This document shows positions 22,641-34,210 of a stretch of DNA of 59,672 nt, piece after piece. The stretch lies in assembly GCA_030267965.1 (NCBI GenBank), contig BRYA01000345.1:1-59672 (forward strand), written 5' to 3'. The stretch is from Triparma columacea. Taxonomy: Eukaryota > Sar > Bolidophyceae > Parmales > Triparmaceae. The stretch's first letter is position 1, and every line of letters begins with the position of its first letter. The position numbers were made by a program, and so were the translations under genes. The notes under the pieces were generated by a model that was given only the letters and a program-made list of their open reading frames with translations, was not told the origin of the DNA and made no database searches.

Positions 22641-24543
22641 TTATACCCCCAGCCCCCCCCCTAACACCTCCACGACCTCTTCGTCGTCCTCCTCCCCTTC
22701 CATGTTAACTTCCTTCATAAGTTTATCCAGATCCAGTCCGCTCGGGCTCCCCTTATTCCCGTAGCTGTGTCTGAAGCTTCCCCTCTTCGGTAGTGCCGTG
22801 CTTTTCCCCAACTTCACCACCGGGCTTCCTCTCGTGATTTCCTCTCCCGTCGTCCCCTCCTCTCCCCCTCCCATAGCCTCCGTCACGTTCCTCTCGTGGC
22901 TCCCTAGGAGTGGGTTCAACGTGGATCCACCTGGCGTCGTGGAAGTCTCCGCACCAACGTCACCCACGTACTCCAAGCCACTACCAACCCCCTCCCCCGT
23001 CCCTCCCTTGTTCTTCTTCCTCTTCGGGCTGGGAGTACCAAACGGTGGTATATAAAGCGGGTGCCCTTCCTCCACTCCCCCCTCTTCCTCATTCCCCCTC
23101 CCCTCCTCAACTTCCTCCTGATCATCAGTTCCCATCTCCTCAACCTTCATCTTCTCCCTCTCCTTCCTCTTCTTCTCCAGTCCCTCCTGTTCCTTAACAA
23201 TTTTATCATGCTGAAGTACAAGAATATCGTTAATACATTCCACCGCGTCAATCAGCGTCATCGCCGGCGTCCACTTCCACCTATACCCTCTCTCCCTTGG
23301 GTCCACTTGGTTCTCCCCCACGCAGAACTCAACCACGTGGCCCTCAAACTGCAACGTCGGTCCCTTGAACGGGTACTCGGGGCTTACGAAAAGCTCTACC
23401 GGCAAGGTGCTCTGGTTGTAGATGGTTCCTGCTGGACCTGCGACCTCCCCAATCCAGAATACGTGTACGTCGTGTGTGTTCCTATTGCTCTCTGGTTTTA
23501 GGCTTAAAACGCTTGTGGGGAGCTTGAAGTTTGGGGAGGCGTACCTCTTGGCCTCGCCGCGGAGGCGCTTTATTATCTTGTCTGGGTACTTACCCTTGAG
23601 GTCCTCCTTTGGACCGAACTCCTCAACACCAAGCATCTTCTGCATGCTCTGGTTAAAGCTGGGGGCGGGGGGAGAGGGAAGAAGGCAAAGGGGTTTAGCA
23701 ATGACAACGCAAGGTGCGAGAATTGCGAGTAGCACATTCTAGACCACTTTCGCGACTCGTCGAGACGAGTCGCCCTTCTCACCTATTCCTGAAGCCCCTC
23801 CCTTTCTTTGCCTCCTTCTTCTCCTTCTCCTTGATCTCCTTCAAGCTCGGCGCCCTCTTCTTCTCCGGCACAACGATCTGTCTCCTCTTTGGCGCCTCGG
23901 CTAATTGTTCGGCTCTCTCCCCCATGAATATCTCCCCCCAGCTTTTCCTCCTCTTCCCCCCCCCTTTACCAGCAACCTCCTTCTTGTCCGGCGAAGAGGA
24001 GGTCGCGTCCTCCTCCGCGACGTCCCCCAGCCCGAACAAGCCACCGACGAACTTGCTGAAGCTTCCCCGACGACCTCCGAAGCTTCGACGCCTCTGCGTA
24101 CTCCCTTCCCCCAGCTTGATTGTAGGGCTACCAGCAGGAACAACCCCAGAATTCATGCCGACCTTATTCCCAACAGGGGGGAGTTTCGTTGTTAGGCTCT
24201 CTCCGTAATTACCTCTCCTCCCACTCCCACCCTCCTCCTCTCTTCCAACGATCTCCTCCATTTGCTCATCCATGGTTTGCCCCATCTCTGCAACCTCCCT
24301 CTCAAGTTGCTCAATTGGTGTGGTCACATCCTTACCCGGCGTTTCAACTTTATACTTCCCCCCCCCCTTTCCTTCGCCCCCCTTCTTGATGCTCGGAAGT
24401 GGGGTAACTAGTCCCATCTCCTTCGCCTGATCAAGCAGATCAACCCCCTCATCACCATCCCCGTAAACAGGGCTGTCAATATTCAGGCTAAGCTGACCGT
24501 CAAGCTCCTTAGCCATGGCGAGTTGGGCCTTTTTAGAGGACAT
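22641..24543 (-). CDS. UBC-fold (E2-like) protein with long flanking tails
   Basis: Two exons, 24543-23783 and 23658-22641, phase 2, 592 residues. The N-terminal ~250 residues are charged and low-complexity. The UBC-like domain (~258-400) shows PVELFVSPEYPFKGPTLQF (the E2 YPF.PP-like strand) and WKWTPAMTLIDAVECINDIL (the W.PA.T helix region). A long acidic, Ser/Gly-rich tail follows. The canonical HPN tripeptide is not visible. The only Cys in the active-site area is in EFCVGEN, nearer than usual to the preceding strand. It may be an inactive E2 variant or a divergent active one. Confidence 0.7.
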
Positions 24544-24878
24544 GTTAGGGTCCGAAGATATATTAGAGGGGGGTGCAAATAGGACCCTAAAGTCTTACCC
24601 AAAACACAATCCTCCGGGAGTTAAAAATTGATTATGGGGTTAAAAGATGAAGAGACGGGGTGGTGGGTTGGCGGGGGCGGGGGAGGGGGCAAAAAGAGGC
24701 TCAATCGTATCGGTGTGTCTAAAGGGAGATTAATTGGGTTAATATTGGATATGGCTTGGAACAGGACCCAAGTTCGGAGGGACCAAGGAGGTTCCGGACA
24801 TTGAATTACCAGGTAAGTAAATATGTGAATAGGACGGCGTAGTGGTTTATTTTATTTCGATGAAACGGCTGACCTTAA
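24544..24878. other. Intergenic: UBC gene upstream, MLO gene downstream
   Basis: 335 bp between two minus-strand genes. The promoter of the UBC-fold gene is expected next to 24544. I see nothing else in it. Confidence 0.5.
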
Positions 24879-27193
24879 CTATTTGATTTTGCTTCGTGTT
24901 TGATGTTTCCGATGCCCACCTTCGCTACACACCAGTTCATACATTGATCTGATTGCGTCCAACTCTGTTTGGTTCTCCAAATTTATCCTTCTTTCCCCCT
25001 CCCTATACTTCGCCCACGCGTCATCAACAAGAGGTTCTAGAATTTCAGGCCTCGCTAAATCCCCAAAGTATCTGACACTGGCGTACTTCGGGAATGCCTG
25101 CCCCGATGCGAAGATACAAACCAGGGGCAGCAAGAGCGACAAGTAAACTTCAAATAGGTCTTGGTCTCCGAGGAAGGCAAAGACTGTAAAGTAGGTAGAG
25201 ATGAAAAGGCCATAGTATAGTACGGTGGCTTGATAAATTCGCAGGACCCAGTCGGGCGCGTTCATGAAGAACAGCTTCTTGTATGGCGACATTTCAGCAA
25301 CTGTGCAGGGGCAAAAGGTTTCCCTGCCAGACTTGCCATTGAGTTTGACGCAGAGCCATTTTGCCTCGTGAGGCTTTATGCCAAGACTAACGTCCATTGT
25401 AGTGGCGGTGGATGTGGTGCGGTTGGGATCGCCTTGAGGGGATAGGAGGGGCAAGCCGAGGCTGCTGGCAGGGGAAAGTAGTTGGTGGCTGTTTGATGTG
25501 AGATTTTCACTCCCAGCATCGCTGTTGGGCGTTATACTCCCACCACCGCTGTTGGGCGTTATACTCCCAGCACCACCGTTAGTGCTGGTCTCGCAATCAG
25601 CAGCCGCCATTAGCCTCTCCCTAGCCCGGATGCGCTTCATCTCGAGTTTTATCAGCTTCTCAAAGGTTGTATCTGTCGTGGAGATGCTCCGAAAGTTGTA
25701 GAAAAGCAAGATCCACCCCGCTACGAAGAAAGTATTGTAAAAGACCAAGTTGTCATCTGGATCGGTGGTAAAGATCTTATCCGTGCTCTCCACCGTATTG
25801 CCCTTGAACTTGTGGTAAAAACCGGAGAGCATCGCGATCGCAGCTATGAACGTTAGGAATATCGTCCACAGGCGCCAACCTAACTTCACCATCTTGACGA
25901 ACATGTGGGTTGTGCATTTAGAGGTGTACTCAACGAAATCGAATGGAAGGTCAATTGGGAGGTTTTGGGATCGGAGGAAGGCATCGCAGAGGAGATACTG
26001 CGTGGCAACCATATACACATCAATCTTCTTGTCCTTGCCCCGACCGAAGCTGGGAGGAGGAAGGATCGAAGTGACGACATTAAAGTTAGCATTAGAGAAA
26101 GTTTATATATAGAGAGTTGTAGAGAAAGTTGCAATCTACTCGCAAATCCTCACTCACCTCAGCCACGTTCTGCTGAACCAAACTTTCCCCCTCCTGTACG
26201 GGTGCCCGAGACAACAACATAATAACCATGAGACAACCTTCAGAGTATTGGCTATAGGGGATCGACAGCAAGCTTTGTAAACGCGATGGTCATTCTCGAT
26301 TGCTAGCCTAAATATCTTAGAGGCAAACTTCGAGTAAGCCTCCGACTCGGACATAGAGTGGGGATGGTTTTGGCTAGACGAACTTTCCTCCTCCTCCTCC
26401 TCTGCGTTATAATCGGTACCTTCGTTGTCAGTTTTCGAGCAGCAACCCTTGAGCTTCTCCCAAAAGCTCTTGGCTTCTGCGGCCTCCTCTACAACTTTCT
26501 GCAGCCTCTGAAAATTTGCCTGCTGCTTTCGCATCCGAGCGATCCACTTTTGTGCGACCTGCCCACTTCGAGCGATGATGCAAATGTATGTTATCATGGT
26601 GATGAAGAGAACTATGTGCACAAACTCAATGAGGGTGATGAAGTGCTACGATGAGCGAGGCGAAATGTGAAGCGGGTTAAGTTAGAGAGGACCAAGGCGA
26701 CGAGATTGGGGGCGTGACATTTAGGCGCATCGGCTCACCTCCAAAGAATCATCCTTACTGCCTGTCAGGCCTTGTGTCATTAAAAAAAGAGTGAATGATA
26801 CGATGCCAAGGATAATCATCTCGCCCTCAAGAGCCTCCCAAAACTTCTCCCAGAACCGGCTTTTCTTCGCGGTGTGCTTCATCCAGTGAATGGCCTGCGA
26901 GGCGAAATGTGAAGCGGGTTAAGTTAGAGAGGACCAAGGCGACGAGATTGGGGGCGTGACATTTAGGCGCATCGGCTCACCTGCTCAAGGAGGAGGATGA
27001 AAGTAATGAGGCCTAGCAGGATTGAGCAGAGGATAAGTGGCAACCCGGCAAGATTCAGACACGCAAACTCGCCAAATGCTTGATGACAGGCATCTGAGGT
27101 GTCCACGTCGCCGCTTTTTGCCATTTCATTGGTTACTTCATCGTTTTGGGTTGTCATTGATGGATCAAGAGAGGGTTGAAACAGGGACTGCAC
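24879..27193 (-). CDS. MLO-like seven-TM membrane protein
   Basis: Exons 27193-26981, 26894-26739, 26645-26158, 26049-24879; phases agree, 675 residues. An in-frame ATG at 27157 is an alternative start. Hydrophobic helices include LPLILCSILLGLITFILLLE, MIILGIVSFTLFLM and VHIVLFITMITYICII. Between and after these lie MLO-like landmarks: ALEGEMIILG after the first TM, a Cys/acidic loop, then F(D)F.EYT......F.KMV.LGWRLW followed by more TMs. MLO proteins are plasma-membrane proteins with an N-out, 7-TM plan, best known from plants. The last exon has a loop with a duplicated SITPNS(G/D) unit (25535-25595). The family call rests on pattern only. Confidence 0.6.
26655..26738 (-). repeat. Intron-borne 84-nt repeat, copy 1 (MLO gene intron 2)
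   Basis: From the donor GTGAGCCGATGCGCC down to TTTCGCCTCGC this intron is identical over 84 nt to the neighbouring intron of the same gene. The copy here has a few extra bases (TCATCGTAG) before the exon. Flanking exons show no similarity. Confidence 0.95.
26897..26980 (-). repeat. Intron-borne 84-nt repeat, copy 2 (MLO gene intron 1)
   Basis: Identical over 84 nt to the repeat at 26655-26738, starting exactly at the donor GT. Here the acceptor AG follows directly (CGCCTCGCAG). The intron is 86 nt, so the repeat is essentially the whole intron. Confidence 0.95.
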
Positions 27194-27407
27194 TTTGGGA
27201 GAAAACCGAAAAGATGCAGTTCGAGAAGCGGCCTCAGTACTCGAGGGGGCACGGGGTTCAAATTTTATTTTTTAAACAATTAGAAGAAATTCAGGAGGCC
27301 CGTCTCTTTTGGGCCAGGAGCAGCCCAAGGCTCCAACTAACTTGTTTCCGCACTATTTTCTGGATTTCAATTTTCTGCCCCAACCTCTCCACAGCAATTT
27401 GTCCACG
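27194..27407. promoter_or_regulatory. Compact divergent promoter region (MLO / IFT81)
   Basis: 214 bp between two head-to-head starts. Probable bidirectional promoter. No specific motif identified. Confidence 0.5.
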
Positions 27408-30050
27408 ATGGAGTCAATTCAGTTCATAGTTTCGCGCTTGAACCAAGCCCCGTTCTCTAAGAACCTTCGTCTCGTTGATTTCGACGAATTATCCACGAAT
27501 GATCTCCTCCAGCTTGTGAACGAGTGCTTCGAGAAGATGGATGGAGATATGAAGGGGGATGTACGCGATGAGGAGGTGAGTTTGATGGCCATATCTCGCT
27601 CTCGTAACATTTTCCGTACTCTCTTCTCCTCTTTTTCCCTTCTCTCCGTCCCCTTACCCAAATAATTCAAATATCCCCCCACTCTCTCGCCCTCCCCGCC
27701 CTCCAAGGATGATGTTCGAGCGGCCCGCATCGGCGCCTTTCTCCAGATGTTGAACTGCCCCCTCCTCCCCCCGGTCTCTCAGAACCGTCCCGAGTTCCTC
27801 CTCGCCTTCTCCCGGGGTGCCAAGCAGGCAGTCTACCCGGTCTTCCACTGGGCTCTTCAGAACTTCGAGAAGCTCTGCAAGAGGGCCTATTTGGGGAAGT
27901 ATCTCGTCAGGATCGAGCCACCTCAGGAATTTATGCAGGACGAGACCTGCAACGACCTCGTCGCGAGGTACAAGGAGCTTCAGTCGGAATTCAAGGAGGT
28001 GAGTGTTGGGGCGGCTGAAGGGAGGCAGGAGGGCGGCGAGTGAAGCGAACCTCGGGAAGAGTCGGATGATGACACGTATTATTATTGTTGACCCACTCAT
28101 ATCGTCGCTTGTTATCTCCGCAGACCCACAAGAACTTCGACACTTCCTCCGCGTCCCTCTCCCGCCCCTCCACCGAGCTACGCACCGAGATCCAGCAGCT
28201 TGAGGACGAGCGCCGGCAGCTAGGGGAGCGCATTGACAAGCTCAAGGCCAGCACTAGGAACGAGATCGCGTTCCCAGAGATGCTCGCGGCCACCAGCTCC
28301 ATGAGGAAAGAACAGGACGAGGAGGTCAGGCTCCAGGAGAGGTGAGAAGGGGAAGGATTGAGGAACTAGACGACGACATCACAGCGCTTACGATGACCAT
28401 AGCAATTCTGACCCTTTACGCGCGTAGGATGAGGGAGCAGAAGCACCTTCTTGACCTTGCGGAGCAGAGGTACCACGAGACCCAACGCCGTCTGTCCGCG
28501 CTGAAGTCGTCCGCCACCGGAGGACACAGCGCCGAAGCAATCCTAAAGGAGCTCCAAAAGGACGTCCAGGAGACAGCCCACGTAATCAAGGGCGACATGG
28601 CGAGGGAGAGGCAGAAGCTCCTCGACCAGATCCAAAAACTCGAGAGGCAGAGGCTCGAGCCCAGCCGTACGTTGGAGGACGTCGAGAGGATGAGGGCGCA
28701 AGTGAGATCGCTCGAGAGGCAGAAGGATGAGATGAGGGAAGCCGTTGAGAAGAATATGAGCTCCAGGAATGACAACAAGCTCGGCATGTTCAGGCAGCAC
28801 GCAGTCATGGCGACCGCCAAGCTGCAGCAGAAGGAGGAGGAGGTGGAGGGGAAGCTCAAAGAGCTCAACGAGCTCAGGGGACAGGTGGATGATTTGGAGG
28901 GACAGGTCAATGACATCGCCGCGGCCAACGGCGGGGGGATCATCGGTCCCAACGGTAGGCCAATGACGAGGGAGGAGTTCAAGGAGTATGGTGTTCAGTT
29001 GAGAGAAAAGGGCCACAATTACAAGATGGCTAAGGCCGAGCTCGCGGCGCTCCGCGCCGAGAGCGTCGTCCTTCACCGCACTGAGCAGATTTTGAAAGGA
29101 AGGGATCGCAACCTGGAGGAGTTCTTAAAGCAGCAAGAAAAGAAGGCTGGTGTGAGCGGTTACAGAGATGCCCAGAGCAGACTCGAAATGGCCTCAGAGC
29201 AGACTGCTGAGATGGACGATATGAAGGGACAGACTCTTGATGAGATCAGCGAGCTCGTCAAGGTGAGAAAAGACAAGGAGATGCGACGAATACGAACCAC
29301 ATAGTTCTACTTTAACCCATTTTACCAACCCATTTTCGTGATAATCTTCGCCCATCGCAGTCTATCAACCAGAAGCTGGACGAGAGGAAGACTAAGCTCA
29401 AGCCCCTCATCAAGGAGCTCAAGGAAGTCAGGAAGGATTACCAAGAGACAGAGCAGCTCTTCCTCGACAAAAAGCAACGCTACGATTCTGTCGCCGTCGG
29501 CCTCGCCACGGAGCGTTCCATGCTAGAAAACGAGTGCGACGAGCTGCAGGAGGAGTGCCTCGCGGAGGAGAGCAGGTTCCACTACCTGAACTGCCTTTCA
29601 GGAATTGCCGCATCCTCACTCGAGAAGGTACAACTTGAAGAGGGGTGGGCTGCGGGCAAAGGGAAGTTGCTTCCCGACTTCTCGTGCATTCAGGATCTCT
29701 ACCAGGTGAGAATTAACGTAGAAGCGAAGCGATGACATTGATAAATTACAGGAGTGGGATGCTTGTCACCAACTAACGCAAACTTTCCCGAAACTCGCTT
29801 CGATCAGAACAAAATCGCCCAGCAGGAGGCCCTCAGCAAGCAGCTTCGCAAACAGCAGAAGAGGATCAAGGAGAATGAAGGCCAGAACATGTACCAGAGG
29901 AGTCTCTACGCAGATCTGCACCGCCTTTTATCGATGAAGGCGAAATCAAAGCTTGGAGGCAACTCGGACTCCTCACTTTTTGGTATCTCCGGTCAGTTGA
30001 CTGCAGAGACCGAGGACTTTGGACACGCGCAGGTTGTGAGGATGGACTAA
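27408..30050 (+). CDS. IFT81: Intraflagellar transport protein 81
   Basis: Exons 27408-27575, 27708-27998, 28124-28341, 28428-29262, 29361-29705, 29808-30050; 699 residues, close to the usual IFT81 size. The N-terminal calponin-homology-like domain starts MESIQFIVSRLNQAPFSKN and includes VYPVFHWALQ, KRAYLGKYLV and the FMQDE segment typical of IFT81. The rest is coiled coil (RMREQKHLLDLAEQRYHE and following). IFT81 pairs with IFT74 in the IFT-B core; its N-terminal domain binds tubulin for anterograde transport in cilia. An intact gene implies the organism builds flagella at some stage. Confidence 0.93.
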
Positions 30051-30200
30051 ATTTTCCGCCGAACCCGCTTCCCTGCATGTTAAATAATAGAATGCGAAGA
30101 ACAGTGAATTTGGTCTTAGTTACTTTATTTTATGATTATTTCATTTCGATCGGACGGCCCGATTGTATTACAGATAGGGCGTCAAATTTCAATCATTCGC

Positions 30201-31511
30201 TCATTCGAAGAACTGGTTCTTTAGGGTGACCGCATCTGCAGTCTCGAAAAGTCCAGGAGCAACATTCTTCTTCCAAGTGAATAGGGCATGGGTTGAGTTG
30301 ACGATCTCGAGGGTAGAGTGACCAAAGGTCTCGAGATCGCGGAAGGCACTCCACGAGGGCGGGGTGTCGTTGAGGTACCCACTCGCGTGGCCCTCCCTAT
30401 TCCCACCCTCGCCCGTGACGACATAAACAGGACCGAATTCGTTGACCTCATTGTCAACGACAGGAAACGTTCTCTCATATGCGTGCACATGGCCACTGAA
30501 TGCGACGTTGACTCTGTACTTCGCAAATAGAGGCTCCATGTTCTCCTTCATTTCGATTTGCTGCTTCTCCCCCTGATGATCGCTGAAGGAGTTGTAGCTG
30601 GGGCAGTGATAAAGGGCAATCACCCAGGGAGTCTTCTTCCGGTCGATTTGTTCTAATTCTGAGACCAGCCAATCGTACTGTGGGCTGCCTTCAGCGGTAT
30701 CAGTATAGCTATTAAGCATGACGATGGTTGCGGGGCCCCACTCAAAGCTATAGAAAGAGTTCCCATAGTCATAGTGAGCACCGTACATCTCAGATGGGGT
30801 GCAGGAGGTCGCGACGCCCGACGTCGTTGGTTCCATCACTGCGTCCTTGATTTTGGGCATGGCGAACCTCGCCTCGTAGGCGACGAAGATCTCATTCGAG
30901 ACGTCTGAGTGCTCAATCTCATGGTTGCCTCCAACAACGTACCAAGGGGTCTCGCTGGCAACGAACTCGACCATATCGAACCAGCTATCCCAGCGGGTGT
31001 GGTCGCAGTCGCTGTAACTCATATCTCCCGCATGCAAAATGGCGTCGACATTCTCCTCAGACATGTGTTTTACTGTTGAGGCAGAATCGGAAGTCTGACC
31101 CAGGTCCCCGACTACAGAGAACTTCACGGGGTAGGTCGCACTCGTAGGGGCAGAAGTGAAGGAGTGGTGAACATCGCTGCCAGAAATGGAGTAGTAGTAC
31201 CTGGAACCAGCAGAAAGACCCGACATCTCAATGTTGTGAATGTAGTCAGAGGTGTAGCTCCCGTACTTTGTCGTTTCCTGGGAGTATGTGTACGGAGCAT
31301 CAGTGGACGTAGCGACACGGTCCATGCTATCGATGTCCATTCCAAAGGAGATTGAGGCTTGGTCACACTTATCCCGTGTCAAAAAGGTCACAGTCATTGC
31401 TTGGGAAGCGTCATTTGACCCAGCAATGTGCACTTGCTTGGGAGTACAATCCTCCTGCCCAGCGGAGGCGGAGGCGGCGAGCACAAGAGATAGCCCAAAA
31501 GATAGCTTCAT
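30201..31511 (-). CDS. Purple acid phosphatase-type metallophosphoesterase, secreted
   Basis: One exon. I choose the ATG at 31511 because it gives a clean signal peptide (MKLSFGLSLVLAASASAG); an upstream in-frame ATG at 31529 adds six residues. A fibronectin-like N-terminal domain precedes the catalytic domain. All metal-binding blocks are present: GDLGQ, GDMSYSD, GGNHE, ALYHCP (the V..H block) and GHVHAYER. These coordinate the dinuclear centre that hydrolyses phosphomonoesters. Length 436 residues, normal for the family. Likely extracellular or vacuolar phosphate scavenging. Tail to tail with IFT81, 150 bp apart. Confidence 0.92.
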   Translation of the reverse strand: MKLSFGLSLVLAASASAGQEDCTPKQVHIAGSNDASQAMTVTFLTRDKCDQASISFGMDIDSMDRVATSTDAPYTYSQETTKYGSYTSDYIHNIEMSGLSAGSRYYYSISGSDVHHSFTSAPTSATYPVKFSVVGDLGQTSDSASTVKHMSEENVDAILHAGDMSYSDCDHTRWDSWFDMVEFVASETPWYVVGGNHEIEHSDVSNEIFVAYEARFAMPKIKDAVMEPTTSGVATSCTPSEMYGAHYDYGNSFYSFEWGPATIVMLNSYTDTAEGSPQYDWLVSELEQIDRKKTPWVIALYHCPSYNSFSDHQGEKQQIEMKENMEPLFAKYRVNVAFSGHVHAYERTFPVVDNEVNEFGPVYVVTGEGGNREGHASGYLNDTPPSWSAFRDLETFGHSTLEIVNSTHALFTWKKNVAPGLFETADAVTLKNQFFE

Positions 31512-31639
31512 TGAGATTCTGTCTGCCAATCAAAATGGGAAGAGTCAGTGCATAACAGATAATAAGAACTTTCGTTTATATGTAACATGGCTCCTTTGAT
31601 CTTCTTCTTAAACCCTAACTTCACAAGACAACCACCCCT

Positions 31640-33971
31640 TCAGCCTTTCCTCGCAAACTCTACCCTTACGACGTTGTTGGTGAACTCGAAGTAGCTTACA
31701 GACCCGTCGTGTTCGACATATGTCTTGGCCAGCGCGCGCTCAATCACCTCGAGAGGGACCTGCGATGAATTGTTGGGTTAGGGTATTTCTGTTGGGTCGG
31801 AGGTTGCTTTGATTGGTTCTCGTTCTCACCTGATAAATCTGAGTGAGCCTTCGCAGCTCCTTCTCTTGGATGAAACCGGAGGCCATCCTGTCGGTGTGTT
31901 TGAACGCCTTCATCAAATTCGCGTACTTGCTGTGAATTTTCTGTACTGCGTCAGGGCTACGCGCCATCTCGATGCCAATCTTCGGCACCGACGTAGCTGC
32001 TGCAGGGGGCGGCGATGAAGCTTCCATCGGCGCTGCTGGGGGACCCGCCATGCTCGACGACTGGTCCCCCTCCATCAAAGCATTTCGAAGGTTTAGGCAA
32101 AAGTGCTTGTAGTCGATCCTGCCTCCCTCAACACTGCATCGCATCATCACAGCGTCGATGTCCTCGTCCGACATACCGAAATCGAATTTGCGACAAACTG
32201 CGCGGATCTCCCCCGGACTCATCTTCCCGGTCCCGTGGATGTCCAGCCTCCCGAATTCGTCCGCAAACGCAGCCAGCGCCGTCTTCTCTGGGCTTTTTCC
32301 CTTGCTGAATGTGGACCTCTCAGGGCTCCTCTCGGGACTTCTCTCGCTCCTCTCGCTCCTCTCGCTGATCCTTCCGCTGATCCTTCCGCTTTCCAGTCCC
32401 TCGAGTCTTGCGCTCCTCCCTCCAGAGCCCTTCATTCCTTGCTTCTTTCTCCTTGGCCTCTTCGGAGCTCCGCTGTAGACGACTGGTTCGCCAGGTTCGA
32501 ATTTTTGCTTCAAATTGTTCACGAAGTCAACGTAACTTATCCTGTCGTCCTCTGAGTGGCAGCCACTCAGCACGTCCTCAAAGTTCTCCATGCCCAGTCT
32601 GACGGCGACACTTCTGATCTCTTGAGGGTGCAAATACCCATGCTGCTCCTCGTCCACCCTCACGAACGTCTCGTTCAGCTTCTTGTAAAGACCTCCGTAT
32701 TTCATGAGTCCCAGCTTCCTCTCGTTGAAAGTGTACTTCAAGTTTCCCTTGCTTGGGGACCTCCTCATGAAGGGCAACGTCCTCCCCGTTTTCATGGAGC
32801 TCGCGTTGCTCCTCCTGCTCCTACCCCCCTCGCTGAGCATGTCGAGGTCTCTTGATCTTAGTCCTCCCACCGCCACCGGAGGACTCAGCTCAGGTAGGCT
32901 CGGAACAATCGGAGACTTCTCACTCCTGTTGCTTCCTTGACTACTGTACGTCATCTGCCGATGCCCCGGCCACTTCCCACTAACAAGGGCATTGTTCCTC
33001 CCTCCCTCTCCTCCATCATTGCTCATGTATGAAGCGAGGCTTGTGTTGGAGCTCCTGTCCGTCACGCTTCCCCTGCTGCTCCCGCTCGTGAGGCTCCCAC
33101 TGTAGTTACTCCTCGCGGTCATCCCTTTGACAACCTGTTTGTGCCGTGCCGTTGGGTTTGGGCCCATAACGTAGGGGAGCTGGATGGAAGGGTAATCCTG
33201 AGCCCCGAGGAGTTTAACGAGCTCCACATATGCGAGCCCCTTCTTCCCGTTGCTGTCCGACCGAGAGATTATGTAATTGCTCTTCCCATCGGTAAGGTGA
33301 AAGGCCTTTAGGAGAATCTTCACCTCCTTCTTGGAGACGTAACCAGACTTGCCGAGGTCGAGCATTAAGAGAGAGACGTTGAGATCTCTAAAGATTGCGC
33401 CAAGCTTCTCTGTCACCTTTTGCTTCACGTCTTCCTCGGCCCCCTCCATGCTACCCCTGAACTCAGTGGGTGCAATGAGGTGGGATCTGTTCTTGTAGTT
33501 GATCACTGGAAGCTCGGTCATCTTTGGGTAGTTAAGAACCTGCAATCCCCTGAGGAAGCGGTCGAACTCGTGTCTGTTTTTGTTGTCTTTCGGAAGCTTC
33601 GAGAATATTTTCCCCAAACTCGGCTGGCACTCGTGAAGACCCACAGCAGCAGTAAAGATGATGCTCTCCTCAACAGTAATGCCGTTGGTCCTGTGTTTGT
33701 CGTATACAATCCACATGTCTACCAGCTTCTTGAACTTTTCCCACGTCTGGGCAATGGATTTCATCTGCCGAGGGTCAACAAAGTTTTCGTAGGGATCACG
33801 ATAGCTAATTCCAACAGTCGTTTTATACAGCTCAGCCTGGTCCTTGTAGCTGAGTGGTTGGGACAGCTGTACGTTGTCCGTTTGTGCCATCTTCGTCATC
33901 GTTCTGTCTTGAATAAGTGCACACAACAGTAAAACCAGTCGGAAAGCTGTTAACAAGGGGAGTTTCTTCAA
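31640..33971 (-). CDS. EF-hand-like repeat protein
   Basis: Exons 33971-31830 and 31759-31640, phase 0; up to 753 residues. The frame opens MKKLPLLTAFRLVLLLCALIQ, which is signal-like, but an internal ATG at 33899 (MTKMAQTDN) may be the true start of a cytosolic protein. Several EF-hand-like loops are visible: DLGKSGYVSKKE, DEEQHGYLHPQE, DIHGTGKMSPGE and DRMASGFIQEKE, with a fifth near the C-terminus (EHDGSVSYFEF). Most deviate from the D.D.DG consensus, so calcium binding is uncertain. The middle is Ser/Arg-rich with SER and SPER repeats (about 32310-32400). Head to head with the kinesin gene. Confidence 0.75.
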
Positions 33972-34210
33972 GTGTTTGTTGGGAGGTGCAGTTTAGCTCG
34001 GCAGAGGGTCGAGAAAGATACCAAATGAGATCGGTTGTAAGGGGGTGGAAGTGGCTTTTCTTTCGGGGTAACAACAAAAGGCTTGGCCAATGTGTCTACC
34101 CAAGCCCACCTGCTCCTCCACCCTCCACAGTTGAGAGCCTGGGTCCTATCGTCCTATCCAAAAGCAAGCTTGGAGGAAATCCAGCCGACAAGCTGTTCGG
34201 TGAAAGTTAA
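33972..34210. promoter_or_regulatory. Compact divergent promoter region (EF-hand gene / kinesin)
   Basis: 239 bp between two divergent starts. Probable shared promoter. No specific motif identified. Confidence 0.45.

Noticed and set aside
28416..29076. Two overlapping 170-190 codon minus-strand frames in IFT81
   Set aside because: Antisense of a coiled-coil coding region, no independent support.
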